Assembly: GCA_003254905.1 (NCBI GenBank)
Contig: QANU01110956.1
Span: forward strand, 364,570-428,569
Source: Nissolia schottii
Taxonomy: Eukaryota; Streptophyta; Magnoliopsida; Fabales; Fabaceae
DNA length: 64,000 bases
Reading direction: 5' to 3'
In this document: positions 46,931 through 60,143 of the stretch, one piece after another
How the letters are laid out: each line of letters starts with the position of its first letter
Numbering within the stretch: the stretch's first letter is position 1
Notes under the pieces: generated by a model
Told to the model about the DNA's origin: nothing
The model's database searches: none
The model's input: only the letters and a program-made list of their open reading frames with translations
Program-made: the position numbers and the translations under genes

Positions 46931-47972
46931 GCACTGTGCAAGAATAGCCAAGAGTTAATTTATATTATTATATATATAATCCACCATCACTTTACTAACT
47001 ATATGGTTTTGTGTGTATGTATAATTGTATATATATCATGGCAATATAGGAATGTACATATTTTAGTTTCTGTGTATTATAAGTTGAAAGCAAAAAGGAT
47101 CTATTCTTCGAGGGGGAAATTATAATAATATTCTTTATCTGAAATAAACCGAGGAGGAAAAAAAATATGGTGGTATTTCCGGCGCTATGTGAGTTATTTA
47201 CTCATTTTCACTAAATTTATTTATTTTAAACAAAATTTTAAATTAAACTCTTTAAAAGTTGTTATCATTTTATGATCTATTGTAGTGTACTAATTAATGT
47301 GTCATATAACCTAATGTAGTAACTTAATATTTGTGGAGAATTGTATCCTAAACTCAAACGATATTTAAATTTTTAAACTTTTTATAAATTGATTATTTTA
47401 ATAATTTAACTTGTAAAAAATTTGTCAAAATCATATAAAACATGAAATAGTGACAACATTTAATGAGTTTAATTTTAAAAATTGTTAAAAATAATAGATT
47501 TTATGTGAAGGAATAAATACTCTGTAAGGAGAAACCTAAAACAAAAATCAGGCTAAATAAAAATGAATATTTGTATACTTACACACAAGGACTGATATAC
47601 TTGTATAAGATGGTGGGGCACATGCCCTACCAATTTTTAATGAGCATATATGTATATGCAAGGGCGGCTCCTCCCATGGCTGAGGGGGGCATTGCCACTG
47701 ATGAAATTTCATTTTTTCTTATAAAAAATATTTTTTTTCTTATTTTGTCCCTTTAAAATTTTGTATATCTAAACTAAAAAAAATAGAATTTAGTTGAGTT
47801 TAATAGCTTAATTTCATCACCCTCTCTTTATTTTTTTTACCTTACTATTATGTTTTTATCTAAAATAGAAGAGAAAAAATGAGTGTACTCTCAACTCATT
47901 ATATTTTTAACATAATTGTGAATAATAAAAAAAATTATGACTTGTTATATATATATATATATATATATATAT
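46931..47972. other. Intergenic left of the gap
   Basis: AT-rich. Around 47655-47760 the phrase 'gggcggctcctcccatggct' followed by 'gaggggggcattgcc' and poly-T text has the look of a decayed transposon end, but no matched partner is found. An (AT)n microsatellite begins near 47946 and runs into the gap. Confidence 0.4.
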
Positions 47973-48501
47973 NNNNNNNNNNNNNNNNNNNNNNNNNNNN
48001 NNNNNNNNNNNNNNNNNNNNNNNNNNNNNNNNNNNNNNNNNNNNNNNNNNNNNNNNNNNNNNNNNNNNNNNNNNNNNNNNNNNNNNNNNNNNNNNNNNNN
48101 NNNNNNNNNNNNNNNNNNNNNNNNNNNNNNNNNNNNNNNNNNNNNNNNNNNNNNNNNNNNNNNNNNNNNNNNNNNNNNNNNNNNNNNNNNNNNNNNNNNN
48201 NNNNNNNNNNNNNNNNNNNNNNNNNNNNNNNNNNNNNNNNNNNNNNNNNNNNNNNNNNNNNNNNNNNNNNNNNNNNNNNNNNNNNNNNNNNNNNNNNNNN
48301 NNNNNNNNNNNNNNNNNNNNNNNNNNNNNNNNNNNNNNNNNNNNNNNNNNNNNNNNNNNNNNNNNNNNNNNNNNNNNNNNNNNNNNNNNNNNNNNNNNNN
48401 NNNNNNNNNNNNNNNNNNNNNNNNNNNNNNNNNNNNNNNNNNNNNNNNNNNNNNNNNNNNNNNNNNNNNNNNNNNNNNNNNNNNNNNNNNNNNNNNNNNN
48501 N
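47973..48501. other. Assembly gap (529 N) within an AT microsatellite
   Basis: All 529 bases are N. Pure (AT)n lies on both sides (47946-47972 and 48502-48514), so the gap probably marks a collapsed or unresolved dinucleotide tract. Frames spanning it are meaningless. Confidence 0.98.
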
Positions 48502-48514
48502 ATATATATATATA

Positions 48515-50278
48515 TTAATGAGAAAAATCCAACTCACAAGAAATAAGAAACAAAAGGCTTATGAGTCAAATACACAATAACTACATGAAACAACAACCAA
48601 ACCAAGACCAAAGAAAACATGAAAATCAACATAAAAAAACTAACACCCAACATAATCAAAAGGTGTGACTTAAGTCTATATAGCTTCCCAAAAAATTGAA
48701 ATGCAACTATTCTTAGTCATGTGTTTGGTTCAAAGTGATTAACACATTAACAAGATATTCTACGCACTAAGTGTACCAAATTAAGTAAATCTCATTCTTT
48801 TGACAACAAATAGTTTTTCTTTATTCGATATTTTATACAATTTTTCACTTTTTTAATATCTTTCATTATTCTAAAGTCTTGTCCACTTTTTTTTTCCACT
48901 TAACATCAAACTAATTTACTCATGTTGCCATTAGACAAAATTTTTAGATTGGTCACTTCTTAGACATATCCTAATTATCATTAACTTTATTTCTTCGTTA
49001 CATGGAATTTAGACTAAAAGTTGTACCGCCTTCCTACATATGAATCATTGTCTTCAGAGTAAGGTAATGAAACCTTTTAAGATTTACTAGTTAGATACTA
49101 TTCATATCCCTCCTAAAATGTTTAGGTATGTCTTTGTTCCCAAATAATAATTAAAAAAATAAGTCATACGCAAAAGATTGATATAATATAATTAATAATG
49201 TATTGAAAGTGATGGATTTTACTTATGGGTATTCATAGGTATAAGGCAGTATTTCTATTGCTGCAAATTATGCATGTTGATGCTGTTATCAATCTTGTAT
49301 GCCCTATCAAACAGTAACTCAACTAATTAGGCATCTAACTAACTCAGCTAATAAGACTCCCACAAATTTTATGGACTTTGATCTTGAATTGCACATTATT
49401 TCTTTGACGGAGTGATAACTTTTCTGTAAATGTTTAGATGTTTAAATTAACGTGACAGTAATATAATTGATGACTGCAATTTAAATAAGTGCACATTCAT
49501 ACAAGTATATCAATTAATATAGTGCCTTTACAAAAGTAAAATTCATACTTATTCAAATTAAATGTTTAGATCTTAGCGGATGATGACGTTATACCGAAAA
49601 ATTATTGATTTTAATTCTTTATGTAACAACTCTTAATGTTATATTATCAAATATGATCACTTTTGCATTTATTTTGACTAATCAACAAAAAAAATTATTA
49701 GCATCAACTAATTTTTTTGATGTTTTTTTGTTTTGTAATTTGTTGTGTCATTGAGCACTCCTCACAACTTTCTGTAAGGTTTTAATAGCTAGTATTTACA
49801 TGAAAATTTAAATTATGTCAAACTATTCACAAAGTCTTTATTATAGATCTCATACTTCAGTTGTCATATACGAGTCTGTGCACAACTCTCCAAATCAACC
49901 TTAGTTTTGAGATTAAATACGTAATACATATTAATATTAAAAAAATTGTTAATACTTCTCCACAAAAATATGTGCCTCAAATATTGTACGAAACTAATAG
50001 TAGTGTCTATTGCATCCCCTTGCACACTTTTGCTGTGCAAAACGTGAAGCCATAGTTCTTCACTGCATCTATAACAAGGATTGATGGAAATCCAAATAAA
50101 CATGTCAAGCCAAAAATGATAAAAGAATATTATGACTCAACTCTGTGAAGACTCCAACCTAGAAAAAGACTAGTCTATTGTATAGAAAAATTTTATAGCT
50201 TATATATACCACGTTGAGTTTACTTATTTTTTTTAAGATCATATAACTCGTAATATTGCCTCACCTTGTACTTAATAG
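48515..50278. other. Intergenic, no supported feature
   Basis: AT-rich DNA. Overlapping short frames on both strands near 49861-50103 carry no recognisable domain. No element with matched ends was found. Confidence 0.5.
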
Positions 50279-50281
50279 TAA

Positions 50282-50569
50282 GGTAGCATTTGGTTTATAT
50301 TTTGGAATAACAATGACAGAGACAATAAGATAATAGAGATATGTTTCATGTGTCATTCATTTTTAAAAGTACAAAAATTAAGTTAAAAATTATTATAAAG
50401 CATATTTTATGTGTCTCTTATTTATCAAGTTACAGAAACCAACTTAAAAGTTGTTTAAAAACAAGGACAATTGAGGGCTTCTATTTTTGTCTCTATCCCC
50501 TTATTTAAACATGTGAATGTCCTCAATGTGCATGTCTCCTATGTCCTAGCCGAGGAACCAAACATTACC
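50282..50569. mobile_element. Tourist-like (PIF/Harbinger) MITE, 288 bp
   Basis: The left end 'ggtagcatttggtt' (50282-50295) is inverted at the right end 'aaccaaacattacc' (50556-50569) with two mismatches. The element is flanked by the 3-bp duplication TAA (50279-50281 and 50570-50572). The interior also has inverted pairing (for example 'gtgtcattca' and 'atgtgtctct' neighbourhoods) and no coding potential. The TIR wording GGTNNNNTTTGGTT is typical of plant Tourist-like elements. Confidence 0.72.
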
Positions 50570-50572
50570 TAA

Positions 50573-53500
50573 ATGACGGCCTCACTCTAGTGGCATTAAC
50601 TCAATACGACTCTTTCTCTCTGCTCGCCTTCATTAATTCCCCTATCATTCAACAAAATATTCATTGTTAATGTCGCTTAACCCATGCACTACATATAAGT
50701 AGTCATTTTCGTAACTCAACTCTTAATAAAGCATCAACGGTTATTATGATCATTTAAGATTTTAAGTGCATGAATCAATTGAGTTTCATGGCTTAAATAT
50801 CTTAGTGTACTCAATAAGTAGGTTACTTATAATTTTTGGCAAAAACCTAAGTCATTGCGAAAAGACTAATTTCTAGTAATGTTACTTATTTCTTAATGTG
50901 ACTAGTAAATAACATTGATCAATTTAATTTAACTATTCAAAGACATGCTACTTATATATAATAGCACTAGATTAGGTAATTCTTCCCTTTCACCGCCCCT
51001 TCCATTTTTTTAGGAAAAAAAAATCATGCTTTTAAGAACATATCCCATGCAAATTAATCTTTGTCCTCCGAAATTGTACTGTGTTGTCCTCAATTATTGG
51101 TCCTTGGTGAACCTTTGAAGAAAAAGAATAAAAGAAAGCATATATTATTCACTGTTTGGCTTCCATTATTGATAATCACTGGTTTCATGCCATGAACAAG
51201 CAGATTCCTCAACGTAGTCACAGACAAACAATAAGCTGCGTACTTCAAAGTCTAAGTCGTATAGCAGAGAGAGGGCCAACATGATTGACTTCTTTTAATT
51301 TCATGTACAAATTCTTATACCATAACTGAAAAAAAAAATTTGGAACAAAAATTAGGCTCTTATAACTTTGGTATTATGTCTAAATAAAGTAACATTTTTT
51401 TAAAGATTATTAGAGAGAAAAATTATAATATGCAGTTAACAAATAAAATAATCATCTTTCCTATAATCAATATAATAACGACACTGGACAATTTTTTTGG
51501 ATAAAATACGAAGAAAAGAGAATATTATTATTAAGTATCATTCATAAATAATGAGGATGGTTAGACAAATAACATTTTTCAATCATAAGTTAATTACCCG
51601 TACTTTTCTAAAATGTAAATTGTATCATCCCACTCTTTACAATCTATTTCAATAACAAAAGATCAAAACCATCATTAGTCGCATGCAAGGGCCAATTAAA
51701 AGTTTTTTTACCTTTCTTGATATTCACCGGAATTAACCTGACATCTTCTTTGATTTAAACAAATTGCACTCATTTTTCTTAATGTACATTGACCCTATCA
51801 AAGATCCATTAATGGTAACAAAGTTAAAAGACATTTGTTATTGAGGTTTTTCTTTTTTTAAATACCCACATTTTCATGTGCAAACTTCACAGTTCTACTT
51901 TCAGCCTCTTTTGTGCGCGAGAGGATAAAAATGGGTCAGGAAGTTGTGACTGATAAAATCTGCTAAGCTTAAAAATGTGAAGAGCATATTAAAAAAAATA
52001 CATTAATGATAAATATTGTCTAACTCTATGATTATTAGAGGAGATCACTGTTCATTACAGTGTAATTTTCTCAATGTAATATGATTTCATTGAATCTCAT
52101 GAAAAGTAAGTGCATTGTCCTTTTTCATCTGTAATTAAGCTTTAATTAATAAGCAAATAATGAAGTCATATACCAAAAAGTCACTTAATGGGCTGAAATA
52201 TTATCATTATAATGATAATCTTAATATTAGCCACAGGCTAAGAATTCATGTACAGCACTTCACTAACAATGATTCTAACGATTGCTTCTAAGTTCCACCT
52301 ACTCCAAGTCCTTCAAGCATGCAGTTTTTCTAGCAAAATAATATACAGGGGCTTGATGTGCTTATAAAGTGACACAATACTCATTAAGAAAATTAACTGA
52401 ACTTTGCAGTGTACTTTATAATAATTTGCTTAGAACTTTTCTCTCTTTCATTCTTTTCTCTGTTCTGGGATTGAAAAGGAACCTAATACGAATTGACACA
52501 CACTGCCGAAAGGCCAAAAAAGGTGTACAAAGATTATCTTATCAAGAAGAAATATATGGATGAATATCGAAATTGTATGATGGATTTGTGAGCTGACCAC
52601 TTCAACGTACTCAAATTGTAATCATTATTCTTCTTCCTTACTATTCAATTCGCACACCATCTTGTGATTAAGCCCTCAACAATGAGACAATGTTTGATTT
52701 TTATTTTGGGACAGATGAAAACAAAAATATTGGAGACCAAATACTTAAAATTATTCATATTTTGAGATAATTTTTATATTAGTTTCTGTACATTTATAAA
52801 AGCTATCAGAAATAATTTTTTAACATTAAAAAATGAGAGAGACATATTTGTGTTCTTTCTATCACAAAATACCATTTGTAATGATAATAAGAATTTTGGG
52901 AGAATGCACCTCAAAAGCTAATTATTTGAGGAGAAAAACTCAAGTCCTTGTAAAGCCTACGCATCAAGCTAGTTTTCCCTATGCGGGACTTGTGATTAAG
53001 TCATCAACTTATGTATTGTGTCGTCATTAATGCTATTAATATTGAATTTTACACTATATTTGATAATATATCGTAATTAATCCATGATATAATAAAAGTT
53101 GCAATAAATAATTCAAATCGCGTTGCATTGCTGATTGTTATATCTAGCTAGTTCATGAATTGAATGATCGTGGAATTATGTATACAAGTATACATCATTA
53201 AGCTCATGATCACTTTCTTTCTATCCTCAAGTAAGGTACATGAATCTACTTTTGAAATCTATCACACACCGTCTCCTAGATTGGTTTGGTTGTTAATATT
53301 GGCTGCCATGTGAGAATCATGAAATGGAGGGTTACCATCATAAGCCATCAACAGGTTATGATTCAGCAAATAATATATTCACAAAGATCACCTAATTTAT
53401 ATATATACACACACCATCATCTTCGAAAGCTATGATTAACATGAATATATATGTGGAATGCCCTCCTCGGTTCTTTCTATACATGTCAGAATTTGTGGGT

Positions 53501-55564
53501 CGGACCATTGTATTATAGACGGATCATTTGAAGAAAAGTTGGAGATAAAGAGATATATAAAAGAGGGTTTCCTCTTTACTAAACGAAGAATAATAATAAA
53601 TAAGCCATATGAATATATGGCCCTAATGATTAGAGAGGGGCAATTATTGGTTGATATATTGAAGATAACTTTTGCTATGAACCAACCTACAGTTGGGTCT
53701 CGCGGGATGTTCCTCAAATAACGCTTGTGATTTAATTTCTGACAATGTTATGAATGGAACAAACTGGGTTACATACAAGAGTCGCTCCCATAATTATAGG
53801 ATTTTTGTGTGATACCCGAATCTAAATTATTTGATCTATCGTATTGAAAATTGGGTGAAAAATAAATAAAAAACACTATTACTATGAAAATAAAATTTAG
53901 TTGCTCTTGGAGAAAAAAATGAAAAAAAAAATTAATCTTTGCTTTAATAAGGCCTTCATTAATTATTTGATGCCCTAGTATAAGGTAGAAAACTCATTTT
54001 TTTAGGGGAAGGGTCGGAATGCCACAACAAGGCACAAGCATTTCAAATTTCAATTGACACCCATCTTCATTTTTATTTTATTTTATTTTCATTTTCTTGT
54101 AGAACACTTTAACTTATTTAGTTCTTGCTTTGGTCCACTCCTATTTAGTTTCAAATCTAAGGTTGTGGGCTTCTTGCATGGATGAATAATCTCAATGAGG
54201 TTTATCATCATCATATGAAGTCATATATATTTCACCATCAATTTTTTTTACTATTTATATGAATCTCACCTCATCCATTAATAATGAAAAATTATGCATG
54301 ACTTCACAAGAGAGGATTTACTCCCCTCCTTACCCCTCTTTTTTCAAATAAAAAAGTGCCAAACTGTCATTATAATTTTGTTTTTAATGTTGCTGATTGT
54401 CAGGGCTTCAATAAGCCCATCAATACATAAGCTTTGTAGTTTGTCCAATCTTTGGTCCACTACTCTTGGTTTACATGCGTATCTAATTGACCAAAAATTA
54501 CGAAACCTACTTAACTTGATAATGTGGTCTAAAACTACGATTTCTAATTTAGCATGGCCCAATAAAAATCTCTGAATTGGAATGGGTTTTTGCGAGACAA
54601 CAAAGCCTACAATTTAGGGTAAAGGGTTGTATAGCCATATCAATATCATCAAAGATTCAAAATCATACTGCACATTGACCAAAAAGAGAAATCATCATCA
54701 TCATCATCATATTGCACAAATCGAAGAGTAAAAAATAATTATAGTATTATCTTAATTTTTTTTTCTATTAAGCAATAAGAAAATTTATTATTCTATCTTT
54801 TCATTTTATCTTAAAAACTTTAACTAAACAATTAATAATAAAATTAAGACTAGCAGTGTATAGAATGACTTGATAAACCTAAAAATTTGAATCGTCTAAT
54901 GAAATCAATTTAAATTAATCCAAATAATTAATGTTAATTTTGAGTCAAAATTAAACTAAACTTACCGGTACTTTGCTAAAATTTATAATTTTTTAATACA
55001 AAACTTGAACATTTAATTAGATTATTTTTGTTTGAACTTACTTTTACACATTCAAAATTTTATACTTAAACTTTTAACAATAAAGTCACTTTTATATTTT
55101 TCATTTTGTATTTGTTTAAATCATTTATCTATTCACATTATCATTCAAATAGCTCGTAACAACAAAATCTTGGTTGGTAAAACAATAAAAAAATTTAAAA
55201 AGTAATTTTTTTATACAATTTGATGGTTCGAAGTTCAAACCAAATCAGCCTAACAGTAGTTAGATTTTTCTTTGGTGGGTTGGATTTTTTTAGTTCAAAT
55301 TTGCTATATATAGAAAAAAGGTTGAGAAGACCTAGCAAATTAAAAAGAAAAAAAGTGTTGAGTCTTGTTTATAAAAGTGAATAGATTAATAAGTTAGGTA
55401 TCTTAAATATTTTTCATAAAAAATTCAAAAATAAAACCAAACTAAGTTCAATAAAATTGGATCTATTTAAATTTAATATTTCATTTGCCTTAATATTAAT
55501 CATTTTAACTTTTTTAAATTTATTCATAATTTAATATATTTAAACATATTTAATATTTTTTAAA
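50573..55564. other. Intergenic, no supported gene
   Basis: About 5 kb of AT-rich DNA with a short (ATC)n tract near 54690-54712. Overlapping frames on both strands at 53436-53721 show no known domain. I see no RNA gene or bounded transposon. Confidence 0.5.
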
Positions 55565-55890
55565 AAATTCAAAACAGAGTAATCCATTTCTTTAGCCTGG
55601 CGCTTGATGATTGGTGAATAGAAGCACAGTAAATACAAAATAACCGCAGACAGATGCAAAATCCACAAGTACGCTGATTAAACAGAAAACCTTGAACCTC
55701 ACGAACTCAATCCTTTTCCCTTGAGCAACGACACCACCACACACGAACACAATAAACCTTAAATTGAATCCCATTTTCTTCTTTTTCTTCTTCCATAACA
55801 TATGGCGCATCTGGGTCTGTTTCTTTCTTTTTATGAAAACCCGTTTTTTTTTTCTTTTTAAAGTTGTTGTTGTTGTAAATAATCATAACA
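55565..55890 (+). promoter_or_regulatory. MKK3 promoter and leader region
   Basis: Base composition becomes less AT-rich from about 55590. Pyrimidine-rich stretches at 55770-55790 and 55820-55860 fit a transcribed leader. No TATA box is convincing. The start codon at 55891 follows 'aacaatggctggg', a good plant context with G at +4. Confidence 0.4.
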
Positions 55891-58800
55891 ATGGCTGGGT
55901 TGGAGGAATTGAGAAAAAAGCTCGTACCTTTGTTTGATGCTGAAAAGGGCTTCTCAACAAGCTCAACGTTGGACCCTTGCGATTCTTACACAGTATGCCC
56001 CCCTCTCTCTCTCTCACTCTCTTTTCCTATTGTGTGTTTGTGTTATTTGGAATCTTTAGGCGTTGAAGGCTCGAGTGTGACACTATTGAGATTGGTCTAA
56101 ATGGTTTTTGTGCGTGTTTGGATTAGCTTATTTTGTGTTCTAAATAGCTTTTAATTAAAAACTTCCTGATTCGGCTTAAAAAATATATAATATTTAGAAA
56201 CAATCTGTTAGCTAATACCAACACAAGGTTGGTTGAGCGGTAGGCAAGTTCGTCCCCAGTGTCAGGAGGGACCGTTATAGTCAGTCCCACTAATGATGGA
56301 GTAAAGAAAGAAAAAAAACTATGCTTTACAATAACCATAACAATTAAGCTTTGTTCCACTGGTCTTACCAAACATGCTAATGTGATTTTATTTTGTTGTT
56401 TTGATTGCTTGAATTGAGAAGCTATCGGATGGTGGGACTGTGAACTTGTTGAGCAGATCATATGGGGTGTACAACATCAACGAGCTTGGGTTGCAGAAGT
56501 GCACGTCTCGCTCTGTTCACAAAACTGATCAGAGTGAGAAGACGTATAGGTGTGGCTCCCACGAGATGAGGATATTTGGAGCAATCGGTAGTGGTGCCAG
56601 CAGCATTGTGCAGATAGCTATCCATATACCGACGCACAGGATTCTAGCGTTGAAGAAGATCAACATCTTTGAGAAGGTAATTTTCCTGTTTCTTATATAC
56701 TTTTTTGGCATTTTGGTATGTTGTTCCATTTTTAATTTCAATTTGAATCTCTTGCAGCACGCCACTTTGCCCCTTTTGTGTTGCTTTTAGTTATGATACT
56801 TTGTTATGATTGTCTGTAAAAGCATGTTCTACGAATCGGTAGTACACATGAGATATGTTATCTACCTATGCAAATGTGGTATTTTGTTGATGTTGGGTGA
56901 TGCAATCTTGATTTGTTGTGTTTTTTAAGACACTTTATTATGTGACTTTTGCTAGTGTTTGCTTCTAAATGATGGATAAAAGAGCTATGCCTAGCAGTAG
57001 CGAATGATAACTATCAAGATCCAGCTCTTTCAAAAGTGAATGGTGGATAGAGACGATTGATAATTTCATATATATGTCTCTTTACACACCCTGTCATGCA
57101 AGAGCTCTTTTGGCTTGCTACATGGATAATTTTTTGAGATGGGGGTCGGCAAGAATCGAACTCTAGATCTCTTGGTCATAATAGCTCATGGTTCTTAATA
57201 ATAACCACCCCTCCCCCCACATTCCCGGAAAATTTAAACGCCAAATCGTGATAATCACTTGTTGTTCCCTGACAATTGTGTTTCTTTATGCAAATATCAG
57301 GAGAAAAGGCAGCAGCTCCTTACTGAGATAAGGACATTATGTGAGGCACCTTGTTATCAGGGTCTTGTGGAGTTTCATGGTGCATTTTACACTCCAGATT
57401 CTGGACAAATAAGCATAGCTCTGGAGTATATGGACGGAGGTTCTCTCGCCGATATCTTGCGAAAGCATAGAAGGATACCTGAACCTATTCTTTCTTCTAT
57501 GTTTCAGAAGCTCCTACATGTAACTAAAGTGTTACATTTCATTTTTGTTTTGTTTTGAACTTTTCATTACAAAAAATATTGAGATATTCACTCTCTATCT
57601 TTCGTCTTTTGGAAGGGTCTAAGCTATCTTCATGGGGTCAGACATTTAGTTCACAGAGACATAAAGCCTGCCAATTTACTCGTAAATCTCAAGGGGGAGC
57701 CGAAAATTACTGATTTTGGTATCAGCGCCGGCTTAGAGAACTCCGTGGCAATGGTTAGTATAGATAATATTTTTAAGCCCTAGTTTACTGTCCTTTATTG
57801 CTTCCATAAATTTGTTTGCAAATGTAAACTTTGTTGTTTGGTCATCATTACATTACCAAGCTGGGTAGTTACATTTTCATTCATCAACACAAATGTAACT
57901 TTGCAGTGTGCTACATTTGTTGGAACTGTTACATACATGTCGCCTGAGAGAATCCGAAACGAAAGCTATTCTTATCCAGCTGATATTTGGAGCCTCGGTC
58001 TTGCTCTCCTTGAGTGTGGGACAGGAGAATTCCCGTATACAGCTAACGACGGCCCCGTAAATCTCATGTTGCAGGTATGTGCCAATGGTTATTTTTATAT
58101 TACTTGTTTCGTTTAAATCAATGTACAGTTGTTGCAACTTCCACAAATGAACAAGAAACAAGAACATACAGAAACACGTGCACACTCATTTATATGAACA
58201 AGAAACTTCCTTTGAAATTGCCCACAATCACTAAAAAAACTGATATTATTTTCAAAAATTTGAAATCCAACCTTTACAATGCTGTTATCAGGTGAGATTT
58301 TTAATTTACAGTCTGAGCTCTTTGCCACATAAATGAATGGAGCCACTAGCTCATAATACCTATATTGTGATCAGTGATATACATTCTAGTAATCCAATTG
58401 CACAAATATGCTTCTTCTGTCTCTGCTAATAATTTTTTTTGTTGTTGCAGATCTTGGATGATCCGTCACCGTCACCATCAAAACAAAAGTTTTCGCCTGA
58501 ATTCTGCTCCTTCGTGGATGCTTGCTTACAGAAGGATCCAGATACTAGGCCAACTGCAGATCAGGTGAGAAATTGACATGGACCTGGTGAAGTGTCCAGC
58601 ATCCACGGTTCGGAATTTTGTAGTCACAAATTTATTGCTGTACATGCATTTATTTAGTTTGATTTACTCTCTCTGGTCATTTGCATTCTTGACTGACATG
58701 ATGATTTGAACTTTGATTATTCGGCATTTGCCTGAATGCAGCTGCTTTCGCACCCCTTTATCACAAAGTATGAGATGGATAAGGTAGATTTGGCGGGATT

Positions 58801-60143
58801 TGTTCGAAGCGTTTTCGATCCTACGCAAAGAATGAAGGACTTGGCAGATGTAAGTTGCTGCCAGTTTTTTATCTCTGTATTATTTGAGCATACATGTTTT
58901 TGTTTAAGTTGTTCTTGTTCTGTAATTACAGAATCATACCAGCAATAAGTGGTTCTATGAGAATTAGAGATAAACTTTAGAATGGCCACTTTAGGTCCTA
59001 TGTCTGCATTTTTATTTTGAGCCTTCCTGTGGCAAACTGTGTCTAAATAATATGATAAGCTTAGTTCACAATGATCAACAATAGAATTTCATTTATTTAT
59101 TTCGCATACATATATTGATTTTGAATCGTGGGTAGGTAGCTGTTTTTGTCTAAAATTTATAGATGTTTCAATTGATGCTTACAGATGTTGACAATACATT
59201 ATTACTTACTATTTGATGGACCTGATGATGTGTGGCAACATACAAGGAACTTATATAATGAAAGCTCAATTTTCAGGTGGGTACTATGTTTGTTTGTTTT
59301 AATTCTGCATCAAGAAAATCTATCATTTGTAAACACCTTCCTCTCATTTTTCTATGATAAGAAATACAATAGAAATGAATCACTTGTAAGAAACTTGCTG
59401 CCATAAGGACAACAATTGGAGTTTTAGATTCAGCAGTGCTATACTGCTATGTATCTTTGAAAATGAACTATGGAGTAAAATTGATATCTATAATTTCGAT
59501 CATATTGTTGTCCCAATCAAATTGAGTAGATCATTTTTATGGTTAATCGGTTTAGAATTCTCAAGAACCATTTTTCCCAAAAGCTTAAGCTGATGGGAGA
59601 AGGTAATTATATTATATCTTTTTACATGCTCCCTCATGCAAGAACACTATGAGAGAAGACAATTTTAATGATTTTATATTATATCTCTTTACAAGAATAT
59701 TGAGAGTGGATGACATGACTTTTCATGAACTTGTGATGAAGCCTTGTAGTCACACTGATATCATTCTTTCCATATTTTGCAGTTTCTCTGGGAAACAGCA
59801 CGTTGGTCTAAACGATATCTTCACAACACTATCAAGTATTCGGAGCACATTAGTCGGCGAGTGGCCCCCTGAAAAGTTGGTGCATGTTGTCGAGAAGCTT
59901 CAGTGCCGCGCTCACGGCGAGGATGGAGTCGCAATCAGGGTCTCGGGATCCTTCATAATTGGGAATCAGTTCCTCATATGTGGAGATGGGATTCAGGTGG
60001 AAGGCTTGCCAAACTTCAAGGACCTTGGAATTGATATTCCTAGCAAGAGAATGGGCACATTTCATGAACAATTCATTGTGGAGCCAACCAACCTCATTGG
60101 ATGCTACAACATAGTGAAACAAGAGCTGTACATTAACCAGTAA
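55891..60143 (+). CDS. MAP kinase kinase MKK3 with C-terminal NTF2 domain
   Basis: MKK3 is the plant group B MAP kinase kinase acting upstream of group C MAPKs such as MPK1, 2, 7 and 14 in ABA, jasmonate, wound and dormancy signalling. Nine exons join in frame: 55891-55992, 56422-56676, 57301-57519, 57616-57753, 57907-58074, 58451-58564, 58742-58849, 59185-59276 and 59783-60143. That is 1557 bp or 518 residues, against 520 remembered for Arabidopsis. The kinase domain shows the Gly loop GAIGSGAS (87-94), Lys112 in ALKK, HRD Asp207, DFG Asp225 and the plant activation loop S235-X5-T241. From about residue 366 to 490 lies the NTF2-like domain that only MKK3 has among plant MKKs (FDGPDDVW, then [18 protein letters not shown]). 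All catalytic residues are present and the gene looks functional. AATAAA at 60404-60409 is a possible polyadenylation signal. Confidence 0.96.
56205..56325 (+). mobile_element. Possible SINE trace in MKK3 intron 1
   Basis: The stretch 'ttggttgagcggtaggcaag' fits an RNA polymerase III box A, and the region ends in a mixed A-rich tail (aaagaaagaaaaaaaa). The box B is not convincing and no target duplication was found. Confidence 0.35.
57130..57220 (-). mobile_element. Possible SINE trace in MKK3 intron 2
   Basis: On the minus strand 'gagttcgattcttg' resembles a box B, with a weak box A-like 'ccatgagctattatg' upstream and an A-rich end. There is no clear target duplication. Confidence 0.3.

Noticed and set aside
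46637-46934. Overlapping minus-strand frames rich in His-Thr or Leu-Thr
   Set aside because: They are the three readings of one (GAGTGT)n microsatellite in the LOB gene leader.
47879-48580. Long frames across the N run
   Set aside because: They consist of undefined bases and AT dinucleotides.
49861-50103. Overlapping short frames on both strands
   Set aside because: No recognisable domain and no neighbouring exon.
53436-53721. Overlapping frames of about 90 residues on both strands
   Set aside because: Neither strand shows a known motif or splice context; equal length on both strands suggests chance lack of stops.
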